Below are positions 16,710 to 26,328 of a DNA stretch of 64,000 bases, piece by piece; positions within the stretch are counted from its first letter, which is position 1; each line of letters begins with the position of its first letter. The notes beneath the pieces are model-generated. The model had not been told where the DNA came from and ran no database searches. It was given only the letters and a program-made list of their open reading frames with translations. The stretch lies in the NCBI GenBank assembly GCA_963712825.1, contig CAVQJP010000008.1, positions 1 through 64,000 on the forward strand. The letters run 5' to 3'. Both the position numbers and the translations under genes were made by a program. Source of the DNA: AP-15 sp963712825 (lineage in GTDB: Bacteria; Pseudomonadota; Alphaproteobacteria; ATCC43930; CGMCC-115725).

Positions 16710-17930
16710 ATGGGGCGCCTCGTTCAAAAGTTCGGCGGCACATCGCTTGCCGACATCGAAAGGATCAATCTCGTCGCCCGGCGGGTCGGCCGCGAGGTCG
16801 CCGCCGGGCACGAGGTCGCGGTCGTCGTCTCGGCGATGGCAGGGGTGACCAACCAGCTTGTCGCCTGGACGCGCGAGACAAGCCGCCTGCACGACGCCCG
16901 CGAATACGATGTCGTCGTTTCCTCCGGCGAGCAGGTCACCGCCGGTCTTTTGGCGCTGGCGCTGCAAAACCTCGGCATCGACGCGCGCTCGTGGCTCGGC
17001 TGGCAAATCCCGATCCGCACCGACGACGTTCACGGCAAGGCGCGCATTCAAGGGATCGACGTCGGCGAATTGCGCCAGAGACTCGCTGCCGGCCAGGTTG
17101 CGGTGGTTGCCGGGTTCCAGGGAATCGGCTTGCGGGGCCGCATTACGACGCTCGGGCGCGGCGGCTCCGACACCTCGGCGGTGGCGCTCGCGGCCGCGCT
17201 CGATGCCGAAAGGTGCGACATCTTCACCGATGTCGACGGCGTCTACACCAGCGACCCGCGGATTGTTGCGAAGGCGCGCAAGCTCGACAAGATAACCTAC
17301 GAAGAAATGCTGGAAATGGCCTCCCAGGGCGCAAAGGTCTTGCAGACGCGCTCGGTCGAGATGGCGATGAACCATCGCGTACGGGTGCAGGTCTTGTCGA
17401 GCTTTGTCGATGCTCCCGGCACGCTCGTCGTCGATGAGGAAGAAATCGTGGAACAGCAGGTCGTGAGCGGCATCGCCTACAGCCGCGACGAAGCCAAGAT
17501 CACCGTGCAGAAGGTGCCGGACCGGCCGGGTGTCGCAGCCGCTATCTTCGGCCCGCTCTCCGAACATGCGATCAACGTCGACATGATCGTGCAGAATGTG
17601 TCGGAGGACGGCCGCGCCGACCTGACGTTCACCGTGGCGCGCGCCGATCTCGACCGGGCCGTGTCGGTGCTGCGGGAAAGGCGGGCGCCGCTCGGCTTTG
17701 CCGCGCTGAAACCCGATCCGAACGTGGTAAAGATCTCGGTGATCGGGGTTGGCATGCGAAGCCATGCCGGGGTCGCGCAGCAAATGTTCCAAACGCTGTT
17801 TGAAAAAGGCATCAACATCCAGGTCATATCCACCTCCGAGATCAAGGTCAGCGTGCTGATCGCGGCCGAATACACCGAGCTGGCGTTGCGGGCCCTGCAC
17901 ACCGCCTACGGGCTCGACGCCGACGGATGA
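16710..17930 (+). CDS. lysC: Aspartate kinase
   Basis: 406-residue aspartokinase, first step of lysine, threonine and methionine synthesis. N-terminal VQKFGGTSLADIERI, GRGGSDTSAVALAAALDAERC and FTDVDGVYTSDPRI are the kinase motifs; two C-terminal ACT domains follow (ITVQKVPDRPGVAAAIFGPLSEHAINVDMIVQ and ISVIGVGMRSHAGVAQQMF), which bind feedback inhibitors. The longer open frame from 16266 is a shadow of ubiG. Stop overlaps the next ATG (ATGA), so lysC, the oxygenase and ptsP form one operon. Confidence 0.95.
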   Translation: MGRLVQKFGGTSLADIERINLVARRVGREVAAGHEVAVVVSAMAGVTNQLVAWTRETSRLHDAREYDVVVSSGEQVTAGLLALALQNLGIDARSWLGWQIPIRTDDVHGKARIQGIDVGELRQRLAAGQVAVVAGFQGIGLRGRITTLGRGGSDTSAVALAAALDAERCDIFTDVDGVYTSDPRIVAKARKLDKITYEEMLEMASQGAKVLQTRSVEMAMNHRVRVQVLSSFVDAPGTLVVDEEEIVEQQVVSGIAYSRDEAKITVQKVPDRPGVAAAIFGPLSEHAINVDMIVQNVSEDGRADLTFTVARADLDRAVSVLRERRAPLGFAALKPDPNVVKISVIGVGMRSHAGVAQQMFQTLFEKGINIQVISTSEIKVSVLIAAEYTELALRALHTAYGLDADG

Positions 17931-19078
17931 CCCGGACCGTCGGCTTAGCGGATTTCTCGGCGGAAAGGGGGCGCTCGGCGCGCGGACCAAGTGTCGGAAC
18001 CGACGACTGCCGGGGCGAGCTCGACCGGCTGTGGGCGCGCGGGCGGGCGGTCCTGGGTTGCGATCTGGCGATCATGGGCGGGGCGATGACCTGGGTTTCG
18101 GAGCGAAACCTGGTGTCGGCCATCTCCAACGCCGGCGGGTTCGGCGTCATCGCTTCGGGGTCGATGTCGCCGGAGCTGCTCTCCACCGAAATCGATGCGA
18201 CACGTCTTCTGACCGAGCGCCCGTTCGGCGTCAACCTGATCACGCTTCATCCGCAACTCGACGCGCTGATCGAGGTGTGCGCCGCCCATCGGGTCGGTCA
18301 CGTCGTTCTCGCGGGAGGGCTTCCGACCGCGCCGGCGATGCGCCGGGTCAAGCAGATCGGCGCCCGAATCATCTGCTTTGCTCCGGCTCTTGGTTTGGCG
18401 CGCAAGCTCGTTCGCATGGGCGCCGACGCGATCGTCATCGAAGGCAGCGAGGCCGGGGGGCACATCGGACCGGTGACCACCGGGGTTTTGGCGCAGGAAA
18501 TTCTGCCGCATTTGACCGACGTGCCGGTGTTTGTCGCCGGCGGCATCGGCCGCGGCGAAGCGATGCTCGCCTATCTTGAAATGGGTGCGGCCGGGGTCCA
18601 ACTCGGGACGCGCTTTGTCTGCGCCACAGAATCGATCGCCCATCCCCGGTTCAAGCAGGCATTTATTCGGGCCGCGGCGCGCGACGCAATCGCCTCGCTG
18701 CAGGTCGACCCGCGCTTTCCAGTGATCCCGGTGCGCGCGCTGGCGAACCCGGCGACCGAACGCTTTCTGGCGGTGCAACGGAAAGTCGTCGACCGGTTTG
18801 CGCACGGCGAGCTGTCGCAAAAGGAGGCGCAGCTCGAAATCGAGCATTTCTGGGCCGGCGCTTTGCGCCGGGCGGTGATCGACGGCGATATTGAGGCGGG
18901 CTCGTTGATGGCCGGCCAGAGCGTCGGCTTTGTCACCGGCGAGCAGACGACCGTCGAAATTTTCGACGAGTTGCTGAACCAGGCGCTGGCGATGATGGCC
19001 GCCCGGCAGAAGCATCCCGTTCGGCCGACGGGCTGGTCGTTGCCGGCCGCCGCGGCGCGCCGAGGCGCTGGGGAATGA
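17927..19078 (+). CDS. Nitronate monooxygenase (2-nitropropane dioxygenase family)
   Basis: 383-residue FMN-dependent TIM barrel. GGAMTWVSERNLVSAISNAGGFGVIASGSM at residues 50-80, DAIVIEGSEAGGHIGP with the conserved Gly-His, and VPVFVAGGIGRGEAMLAYLEMGAAGVQLGTRFV for phosphate binding are all standard for the family. These enzymes oxidise alkyl nitronates; some relatives act as enoyl reductases. The first 35 residues are extra and charged. Overlaps by 4 bases with both lysC and ptsP, an unexpected place for this enzyme. Confidence 0.9.
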   Translation: MTRTVGLADFSAERGRSARGPSVGTDDCRGELDRLWARGRAVLGCDLAIMGGAMTWVSERNLVSAISNAGGFGVIASGSMSPELLSTEIDATRLLTERPFGVNLITLHPQLDALIEVCAAHRVGHVVLAGGLPTAPAMRRVKQIGARIICFAPALGLARKLVRMGADAIVIEGSEAGGHIGPVTTGVLAQEILPHLTDVPVFVAGGIGRGEAMLAYLEMGAAGVQLGTRFVCATESIAHPRFKQAFIRAAARDAIASLQVDPRFPVIPVRALANPATERFLAVQRKVVDRFAHGELSQKEAQLEIEHFWAGALRRAVIDGDIEAGSLMAGQSVGFVTGEQTTVEIFDELLNQALAMMAARQKHPVRPTGWSLPAAAARRGAGE

Positions 19079-21348
19079 GCGAGGCTCCGGGGGGCGTCAG
19101 CGGAACCCGCCGCTTGCTGCGCCGCCTGCGCGACACGATGGCGGGTTCCGGCACGGCGCAGGAGCGACTGGACCGGATCGTGCGCATTGTCGCCGCGGAG
19201 ATGACCGCCGAGGTGTGCTCGGCCTATGTCATGCGCGCCGGCGAGGTGCTCGAGCTGTTCGCCACCCAGGGACTGCTCGCGCAATCCGTCCATCGCACTC
19301 GGCTTCGCGTCGGCGAAGGCCTGGTCGGCCTGATCGCCGCGACGGCGCGGCCGCTTGCCCTTCCGGATGCTCAGGCCCACCCCGCCTTCGTCTACCGGCC
19401 GGAGACCGGCGAGGAGGTGTACCGCGCGTTGATGGGCGTGCCGATTCTGCGCGGCGGCAGGGTTCTCGGGGTGCTGGTCGTGCAGAACCGCGCTCAGCGC
19501 CACTACGACGAAGACGAAATCGAGGTGCTGCAGACGATTGCGATGATCGTTGCCGAGCTGGTGGCCAGCGGCGAGCTCGTCAATCCGATCGAAATCGCGG
19601 AGAGCCGGGTTGGCGGGATGCTGCCCGTCCGGCTCGCAGGCATTCGGCTCAACCCCGGGCTGGCGATGGGCTTGGCGCTGCTGCACGAGCCGCGCTTGCT
19701 GATCCGTCAGGTCGTTGCCGAGGATGTCACTGCCGAAATCGAGCGCCTGCGGCGCGCGGTCGCGGCGATGCGCGACGCGATCGACGAGCTGGTCGCGACC
19801 AGCGACGGGCTCGGCACGGGCGAGCACCGCGACATTCTCGAAACCTACCGGATGTTTGCGGCCGATCGCGGTTGGGTGGCGCGCATCGCCGACGCCATCC
19901 GCAGCGGCCTGACCGCGGAGGCGGCGGTGCAGAAGGTTCGGGATGAGACCAGCCGCCGGATGATGCAAGCCAGCGACCCATATCTGCGCGAACGGCTCGT
20001 GGATCTTGAAGATCTCGCAAATCGGCTGCAGCGCTATCTGTCGGGCTCGGGGGCGGCGGCGGTAGCGCCCGAGCCGCTCGGCGAATTCATCCTGATCGCG
20101 CGCGCAATGGGCCCCGCCGAGCTGCTCGACTATGCTCATCGCCGCATCATGGGCCTGGTGCTCGAGGAGGGCTCGCCGACATCGCATGTCGCGATCGTGG
20201 CGCGAGCGCTCGACTTGCCGGTGGTCGGGCGGGTGAATGGCGCAACCCAGCGAATCGACGCCGGCGACCTTGTCATTCTCGACGGCGACCACGCGCAGGT
20301 CCTGATCCGTCCAAGCGAGGACATCCGCCAATCGGCGACGGCGACGATCGAGGCGCGGACGCGGCGGCGCGCTTACTACGACAGTCTGCGATCGGCGCCG
20401 GCGGTGACCCGCGACGGCATCGGGATCAAGCTGATGCTGAACGCTGGACTGCTGATCGACATGGGGCAATTGGCGGCCACGGGCGCTGAAGGCGTCGGGC
20501 TGTTCCGCACCGAGTTGCCGCTGATGGTCCGAGACACCTTTCCCGCGGTCGACGACCAGACCGAATTTTACCGAACCGTGTTCGAGCAGGCGGGCGGACG
20601 CCCGATCGTTTTCCGCACCCTTGACATCGGCGGCGACAAACTGTTGCCGTATCTGTCGCATGCCGCCGAGGACAACCCGGCGATGGGGTGGCGGGCGATC
20701 CGCATCGGTCTCGACCGGCCGGCGATGCTGCGCGAGCAGATGCGGGCTCTGCTCCGCGCCGCCGAGGGACGGCATCTTTTCGTCAAGTTCCCGATGATCG
20801 CCGAGTTGCCCGAGCTCGAGCGCGCCCGCGCGCTGCTCGATTTGGAGCGCGCCCGCGCCGTCGCCGAAGGATGGGCGCCGCCGGCCTCGATCAAGATCGG
20901 CGTCATGCTCGAAGTGCCGGCCCTGCTTTGGCAGCTGCCGGCGTTGTGCGCAAGGGTCGATTTTTTGTCGATCGGCTCCAACGACCTGCTGCAGTTCCTG
21001 TTTGCCTGCGATCGCGGCAATCCCCGTCTCGCCGACCGCTATGATCCGCTGTCGGCGCCGATGCTGGCGCTGTTGCGCGAGGTCGTCGCACAGACCGATG
21101 CCTCCGCGGTCCCGCTCAGCATGTGCGGCGAGATGGCGGGCAACCCGGTCGAGGCGATGGTGCTGATCGCGCTCGGATTTCGGACGCTGTCGATGGGTGG
21201 CGCCTCGATCGGTCCGGTAAAAACGATGATCCGCAGCCTCGATGTCGCCGCCGTCGCGGAATACCTCGACGAGATCGGCGCCCGGCCGGATCACTCGCTT
21301 CGACCCAAGCTCGAAGCCTATGCGCGCGACCATGCGATCACGCTGTGA
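19075..21348 (+). CDS. ptsP: PEP-protein phosphotransferase of the nitrogen PTS (enzyme I-Ntr)
   Basis: 757-residue enzyme I-Ntr. N-terminal GAF domain (residues about 20-165), then the phosphohistidine domain with GSPTSHVAIVARALDLPVVG and the active His, then the PEP-binding barrel (TGAEGVGLFRTELPLM; FRTLDIGGDKLLPYL; KIGVMLEVPALLWQLPAL; IGSNDLLQF; PLSMCGEMAGNP). It transfers phosphate from PEP to NPr and so senses nitrogen and carbon status. lysC-ptsP linkage is known in alphaproteobacteria; here a nitronate monooxygenase gene sits between them. NPr and EIIA-Ntr genes are not in the window. Confidence 0.95.
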   Translation: MSEAPGGVSGTRRLLRRLRDTMAGSGTAQERLDRIVRIVAAEMTAEVCSAYVMRAGEVLELFATQGLLAQSVHRTRLRVGEGLVGLIAATARPLALPDAQAHPAFVYRPETGEEVYRALMGVPILRGGRVLGVLVVQNRAQRHYDEDEIEVLQTIAMIVAELVASGELVNPIEIAESRVGGMLPVRLAGIRLNPGLAMGLALLHEPRLLIRQVVAEDVTAEIERLRRAVAAMRDAIDELVATSDGLGTGEHRDILETYRMFAADRGWVARIADAIRSGLTAEAAVQKVRDETSRRMMQASDPYLRERLVDLEDLANRLQRYLSGSGAAAVAPEPLGEFILIARAMGPAELLDYAHRRIMGLVLEEGSPTSHVAIVARALDLPVVGRVNGATQRIDAGDLVILDGDHAQVLIRPSEDIRQSATATIEARTRRRAYYDSLRSAPAVTRDGIGIKLMLNAGLLIDMGQLAATGAEGVGLFRTELPLMVRDTFPAVDDQTEFYRTVFEQAGGRPIVFRTLDIGGDKLLPYLSHAAEDNPAMGWRAIRIGLDRPAMLREQMRALLRAAEGRHLFVKFPMIAELPELERARALLDLERARAVAEGWAPPASIKIGVMLEVPALLWQLPALCARVDFLSIGSNDLLQFLFACDRGNPRLADRYDPLSAPMLALLREVVAQTDASAVPLSMCGEMAGNPVEAMVLIALGFRTLSMGGASIGPVKTMIRSLDVAAVAEYLDEIGARPDHSLRPKLEAYARDHAITL

Positions 21349-21444
21349 GAAAGAGTGCAACAAAGCGCGGTTATAATCGATCGGTCCGTCGAGCAAACGA
21401 GCCGCACCATGATTGGAGATCGCAGCGGGGATTGGTTAAGATAG

Positions 21445-22596
21445 ATGGCGCAACGAGCCTCGCAGACGGTGTTGTTCCAGCGGACCAAACCTCCTCTCGC
21501 GCAGATCGAGCCCGGACGCGAGGCCGCGCTTTCGGCTGGGCTGCGGTCTGCCGGCGACGTGCTGCGGCAACAGCGCGAGGCGCTTGGTCTCGACCTCGGT
21601 CAGATCGCCGAGGTGCTGAGGATCAAGCCGGCTTATCTCGACGCAATCGAAGAAGGCCGGGTCGAGCGTCTCCCGGGGGCAGCCTACGCGGCCGGCTTTG
21701 TCCGCGCCTACAGCACCTATCTCGGTCTTGACAGCGAGGAGATCGCGCGCCGGTTCAAGACGGCGGCGGCTGAGCTCTCGGCAAAACCCGATCTCAGCTT
21801 TCCGATGCCGCTCAGCGAGCGCAGCCTGCCCGGCGGGGCAACGCTCGCGACGGCGGTGATCCTGGCGATCTGCGGCTATGGCGCGTGGTACTATCTGTCG
21901 GCGGGCGAACGCGCCGTGCCCGAGCAGGTGGCCGAGGTGCCGGGGGCCCTCCTGCCGCCGCCGCCAAAACCGCAACCGCCGCCAAAACCGCAAGCGCCCA
22001 CGCACACCGCGGCACCAGAGGCCCCGGCGAGCTTTGGGCCGAGCAGCCGGTCCGAGGCGTCCGTTGCCGCGGGCGGCACGCTCTCTCCGCAGCTTGCCGT
22101 GCCGTCCGCGAGCGCGCCAATGTCCTCGGCGGCTGTTGCCCCGGCATTGCCGGCTTCGGCTGCCGCTCCGCTTGGCGCCCCGACAGCGGCCGCCCAGGCC
22201 AACGCGGCGGTTCCGGCCGGTCCCGCGCCGGTCGGTTCTTCCGAGAGATCGAGCCCGGGCGAGGCGATGGCTTCGCCAGCACCGGAGCCTCAGGGCCGGG
22301 CGCTGCACGTCTACGGCGCCGACGACGTTTTGTCGCGGATCGTCATCAGCGCGCACGCCGACAGCTGGATTCAGATCCGCGGCGCCGACGGGTCGATATT
22401 GTTTACCGGTCTGCTCAAACCCGGCGACAGCTATCGAGTGCCGGACCGTCCCGGGTTGTCGATGCGCGCCGGCAACGCCGGCGGGCTCGACCTCACCGTC
22501 GACGGCAGGCCGGCACCTTCCCTCGGGCCGATCGGCTCCGTCCGAAATCTGCCGCTCGACCCGAAATCGTTGGCGCAAAGCCCAGCCCGCGATTGA
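21445..22596 (+). CDS. RodZ-like helix-turn-helix membrane protein
   Basis: 383-residue protein with RodZ layout: N-terminal HTH_25 (LRQQREALGLDLGQIAEVLRIKPAYLDAIEEGRVERLPGAAYAAGFVRAYSTYLGLD, residues about 34-90), one membrane segment near 132-152 (TLATAVILAICGYGAWYYL), a long Pro/Ala-rich linker, and a C-terminal DUF4115 domain (VISAHADSWIQIRGADGSILFTGLLKPGDSYRVP). RodZ anchors MreB to the membrane and helps hold rod shape. Followed 93 bases later by ispG, an order common in proteobacteria. Confidence 0.85.
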   Translation: MAQRASQTVLFQRTKPPLAQIEPGREAALSAGLRSAGDVLRQQREALGLDLGQIAEVLRIKPAYLDAIEEGRVERLPGAAYAAGFVRAYSTYLGLDSEEIARRFKTAAAELSAKPDLSFPMPLSERSLPGGATLATAVILAICGYGAWYYLSAGERAVPEQVAEVPGALLPPPPKPQPPPKPQAPTHTAAPEAPASFGPSSRSEASVAAGGTLSPQLAVPSASAPMSSAAVAPALPASAAAPLGAPTAAAQANAAVPAGPAPVGSSERSSPGEAMASPAPEPQGRALHVYGADDVLSRIVISAHADSWIQIRGADGSILFTGLLKPGDSYRVPDRPGLSMRAGNAGGLDLTVDGRPAPSLGPIGSVRNLPLDPKSLAQSPARD

Positions 22597-22689
22597 GGTG
22601 TCGCCATTTCGGACGGCAAGGCGGCTTTTGTGCGCCGCCAAAGCGTTTTATATGCTGTGTCGAGATGAATTAACGAAATGAGGTTGAGG

Positions 22690-23823
22690 ATGAGCGTCAG
22701 ACCCTATCGCGACATCCACCGGCGCCGGTGCCGTCAAATCCATGTCGGCAAGGTGCCGGTCGGCGGCGACGCTCCGATCACGGTCCAGTCGATGACCAAT
22801 ACGGTCACGAGCGACACCAAGGCGACGATAGCCCAGGTTCAAGCGCTCGAGCAGGCCGGCGCCGATATCGTTCGCGTGTCGTGCCCCGACCAGGAATCGG
22901 CGCTGGCGCTCAAGGAGATCGTGCGCCACGCGGCGGTGCCGATCGTGGCCGACATCCACTTTCATTACAAGCGCGCCATCGAAGCCGCCGAGAGCGGAGC
23001 TGCCTGCTTGCGCATCAACCCCGGCAATATCGGCTCGTCCGCGCGGGTCCGCGAGGTGATCAAAGCGGCCAAGGACCATGGCTGCTCGATGCGGATCGGC
23101 GTCAACGCCGGATCGCTTGAGCGCGATCTGTTGGAGCGCTACGGCGAGCCCTGTCCCGATGCCATGGTCGAGAGCGCGCTGAACCATGCCAAAATCCTCG
23201 AAGACAACGATTTCTTTGAATTCAAGATCTCGTGCAAAGCCTCCGACGTATTTTTGGCGGTTGCCGCCTATCAGCAGCTCGCCGAAGCCTGCGATTACCC
23301 GCTTCATCTCGGCATTACCGAGGCCGGCGGTTTGCGCAGCGGCACGGTCAAGTCCTCGATCGGGCTCGGGATGCTGCTGTGGTCGGGCATCGGCGACACG
23401 ATACGCGTTTCGCTGTCGGCTGACCCGGTCGAGGAAGTCAAGGCCGGCTTCGAGATGCTAAAATCGCTGAACCTGCGCCGACGCGGCGTGACCGTGATCT
23501 CATGTCCGTCCTGCGCCCGCCAGCAATTCGAGGTGATCAAGACGGTCGAGCGGCTCGAGGAGCGGCTCGCGCACATCACGACGCCGCTGACGGTGTCGGT
23601 GATCGGGTGCGTCGTCAACGGACCTGGCGAGGCTCGCGAAACTGACATTGGGTTCACCGGCGGCGGCAACGGCACCCACCAAGTCTACATCAGCGGATTG
23701 ACCGACCACCGGCTCAAGGACGCCGACATTGTCGACCATCTGGTCGAGCTGGTCGAAAAGAAGGCGGCTGAGATCGAGGCTCAGCGCAAAGCCGCCGAAC
23801 CGGCGCTGGAGCCGGCGGAGTAA
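22690..23823 (+). CDS. ispG: 4-hydroxy-3-methylbut-2-enyl-diphosphate synthase
   Basis: 377-residue IspG (GcpE), the penultimate enzyme of the non-mevalonate isoprenoid pathway. N-terminal TIM barrel (VGGDAPITVQSMTNTVTSDTKAT; VPIVADIHFHYKRAIEA; LRINPGNIGS) and C-terminal iron-sulfur part with Cys in ISCPSCARQ and IGCVVNGPGEA, which bind the 4Fe-4S cluster. The ATG at 22690 has GAGG upstream and is preferred to that at 22678. Part of a rodZ-ispG-hisS run. Confidence 0.95.
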   Translation: MSVRPYRDIHRRRCRQIHVGKVPVGGDAPITVQSMTNTVTSDTKATIAQVQALEQAGADIVRVSCPDQESALALKEIVRHAAVPIVADIHFHYKRAIEAAESGAACLRINPGNIGSSARVREVIKAAKDHGCSMRIGVNAGSLERDLLERYGEPCPDAMVESALNHAKILEDNDFFEFKISCKASDVFLAVAAYQQLAEACDYPLHLGITEAGGLRSGTVKSSIGLGMLLWSGIGDTIRVSLSADPVEEVKAGFEMLKSLNLRRRGVTVISCPSCARQQFEVIKTVERLEERLAHITTPLTVSVIGCVVNGPGEARETDIGFTGGGNGTHQVYISGLTDHRLKDADIVDHLVELVEKKAAEIEAQRKAAEPALEPAE

Positions 23824-23988
23824 CAATCGCCGAAATTTTGAGTTCTGTGCGCTCCGCGGCGCGGCCCCAGGTCGATAGGGTCGGCACCCCGACCCCCCGC
23901 AGCGGCAGGCAGCGTCGACAGGGGTCGCTCTCCTCACTATGTTCACCGGCGCCCCTGTGAGTTCGACAGGGCGACCGGAGTAGAGCGT

Positions 23989-25236
23989 ATGCAGGCGTTG
24001 CAGCCCGTCCGCGGGACCCAGGATCTTCTGCCTGAGGCAGCCCGGCGCCACCGGTGGGTCAAGGACAGCGCGCGGACAGCGGCTGAGCTCTACGGGTTTG
24101 CCGAGGTCGCGACGCCGATTTTCGAGTTTACCGAGGTCTTTGCCCGTCCGATCGGCGAAACGACCGATATTGTCGCCAAGGAGATGTACACCTTCAAGGA
24201 CAGAGGCGGGGAAGAAGTCACGTTGCGCCCCGAGAACACTGCCGGGGTGGTGCGCGCAGTGCTGTCGAACGGGCTGGTTCAAAATGCGCCGCTCAAGTTT
24301 TTTTACGACGGCCCGATGTTTCGCTACGAACGGCCGCAAAAGGGGCGGTTCCGCCAGTTTCACCAAATCGGCGTCGAGCTGATCGGTGTGGCGCAGGCGC
24401 AGGCGGATATCGAAGTCATCGCGCTCGGCGACCGCATTCTCGATGTATTAGGGGTTCGCGCGCGCACGGTTCTCGAGCTCAACACGCTCGGCGATGCGGA
24501 AAGCCGCACTGCTTATCGCGACGCGCTGATCGGGTATTTTTCCGGGCATGCGGCGCGGCTGTCCGAGGACAGCTTGCGGCGTCTCGAGCGCAACCCGCTG
24601 CGGATCTTCGATTCGAAAGACGAAGCCGACCAGCGCATCGCCGCGGGCGCCCCGCCTTTCGGCGAGTATTTGAACGCGGCGTCGCGGGATTTCTTCACCG
24701 AAGTCTGCGGCGGTCTGGACCGGCTCGGGATCGATTACCGGCTCAATCCGCACCTCGTCCGCGGGCTCGACTACTATACGCACACGGCCTTCGAGTTCGT
24801 GACGGCGGATCTTGGCGCTCAAGGCACAGTGATGGGCGGCGGTCGTTATGACCGGCTGGTCGAGACGATGGGCGGGCCGGCGCTGCCCGGCGTCGGCTGG
24901 GCGGCCGGGATCGAGCGCTTGGCAATGCTGATCGCCGAGCCGCCGGCGCCGCCGCGGCCGATCGCGGTCGTCCCGATCGGCGCAGAGGGGGAGCAGGCCG
25001 CCCTCAAAATCGCCGAAGACCTGCGCTCGGCGGGCTATCTTGTCGATTTAGGCTATTCGGGCAATCTCGCCCGCCGCTTGCGACGAGCCGACCGGCTTCA
25101 CGCGCGCGCGGCTGTGCTGATCGGCGAAAACGAGATCGGACACGGGATCGTGACCGTGCGCGACCTCGACAGCGGTGCGCAAGCGGAAATTGCGATGGCT
25201 GAGCTGGCGGCGCAGCTGGGAAGACTGCTGGGCTGA
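23989..25236 (+). CDS. hisS: Histidyl-tRNA synthetase
   Basis: 415-residue class II aminoacyl-tRNA synthetase. Motif 2 region FRYERPQKGRFRQFHQIGVELIG, histidine-specific LVRGLDYYTHTAFEFV, motif 3 region LPGVGWAAGIERLAML, and a C-terminal anticodon-binding domain (IAVVPIGAEGEQAALKIAEDLRSAGY). The 165-base gap after ispG shows no strong promoter by eye. Followed 12 bases later by prfA, a conserved alphaproteobacterial order. Confidence 0.96.
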   Translation: MQALQPVRGTQDLLPEAARRHRWVKDSARTAAELYGFAEVATPIFEFTEVFARPIGETTDIVAKEMYTFKDRGGEEVTLRPENTAGVVRAVLSNGLVQNAPLKFFYDGPMFRYERPQKGRFRQFHQIGVELIGVAQAQADIEVIALGDRILDVLGVRARTVLELNTLGDAESRTAYRDALIGYFSGHAARLSEDSLRRLERNPLRIFDSKDEADQRIAAGAPPFGEYLNAASRDFFTEVCGGLDRLGIDYRLNPHLVRGLDYYTHTAFEFVTADLGAQGTVMGGGRYDRLVETMGGPALPGVGWAAGIERLAMLIAEPPAPPRPIAVVPIGAEGEQAALKIAEDLRSAGYLVDLGYSGNLARRLRRADRLHARAAVLIGENEIGHGIVTVRDLDSGAQAEIAMAELAAQLGRLLG

Positions 25237-25248
25237 ACCGAAGCGGTC

Positions 25249-26328
25249 ATGGACCCCGGTCTGGAATATCGGCTGCAGCAGCTGCTGCGCCGTCATGCCG
25301 AATTGCGCGAGGCGTTGAGCGGCAGCGGGCTCGGCGGCGCCGAGTTTGCCAAGCTGTCCAAGGAATACAGCGAGCTGAGCCCGATTGTCGAAGAAGTCGG
25401 TGCGCTTAGCCGCGCGCGCGAGGAGCTCGCATCGCTCGCCGAAATGGCGCGATCGTCCGAGGATGTCGAGTTGAAGACCCTTGCCGAGGAGGAGCTGCAG
25501 TCCTTGCGCGCGCAGCTTCCCGAGCTGGAAAACAAGGTGAAATTGTCGTTGCTGCCCAGGGATGCCGACGACGAGCGCAATGCGATCCTGGAAGTCCGCG
25601 CCGGCACCGGCGGCGAGGAAGCGGCGCTGTTCGCGGCCGAGTTGTTCCGGATGTACCAACGCTACGCCGCCGTGCGCGGCTGGCGCTTTGAGCTCCTCGA
25701 CCTGTCGGAAACCGGTCTTGGAGGCTTCAAGGAAGCGAGCGCGTCGATCTCCGGCCGTGACGTGTTTGCGCGGCTGAAATTCGAGTCGGGGGTGCACCGG
25801 GTCCAACGCGTGCCCGAGACCGAGGCCGGGGGCCGCATTCACACTTCCGCCGCCACCGTCGCGGTGTTGCCCGAGGCCGAAGAGGTCGATGTTCGGATCG
25901 ACGACAAGGATCTACGGATCGACGTGTTCCGCGCCAGCGGACCCGGCGGCCAATCCGTGAACACGACCGACAGCGCGGTGCGGATCACCCACCTGCCGTC
26001 CGGGCTTGTCGTCATCCAGCAGGACGAGAAATCGCAGCACAAGAACAAGGCGCGAGCGCTGAAAGTGCTGCGTTCACGGTTGTACGAGATGGAGAGGCAG
26101 GCGCGCGACAGTGCCCGGGCCGCCGACCGCAAAAGCCAGGTCGGCACCGGGGACCGCTCGGAGCGCATCCGCACCTACAATTTTCCGCAGGGCCGGGTTA
26201 CCGATCATCGGATCAATTTGACTTTGTACAAGATCGACAAGGTAATAAACGGCGAGGCGCTCGACGAAATCATCGATGCGATCCTTGCCGAGGACCGTGC
26301 GTCGAAGCTGGCCGCGGTAATGGGATGA
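25249..26328 (+). CDS. prfA: Peptide chain release factor 1
   Basis: 359-residue RF1. The GGQ tripeptide that triggers peptide release is at residues 233-235 (SGPGGQSVNTTDSAVR), the same position as in E. coli. RAGTGGEEAALFAAELFRMYQRYA precedes the codon-recognition domain. Overlaps prmC by 4 bases; PrmC methylates the GGQ glutamine, so the pair is functionally coupled. Confidence 0.97.
   Translation: MDPGLEYRLQQLLRRHAELREALSGSGLGGAEFAKLSKEYSELSPIVEEVGALSRAREELASLAEMARSSEDVELKTLAEEELQSLRAQLPELENKVKLSLLPRDADDERNAILEVRAGTGGEEAALFAAELFRMYQRYAAVRGWRFELLDLSETGLGGFKEASASISGRDVFARLKFESGVHRVQRVPETEAGGRIHTSAATVAVLPEAEEVDVRIDDKDLRIDVFRASGPGGQSVNTTDSAVRITHLPSGLVVIQQDEKSQHKNKARALKVLRSRLYEMERQARDSARAADRKSQVGTGDRSERIRTYNFPQGRVTDHRINLTLYKIDKVINGEALDEIIDAILAEDRASKLAAVMG

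Noticed and set aside
18571..21396. A 941-residue open frame on the minus strand
   Set aside because: It is antisense to ptsP and the nitronate monooxygenase gene, whose domains are complete. Composition is typical of GC-rich shadow frames (His/Arg/Asp-rich, no domain).
23824..23988. Possible riboswitch or T-box-like leader before hisS
   Set aside because: Only loose GC-rich complementarity was seen; no specifier loop or terminator pair could be drawn.
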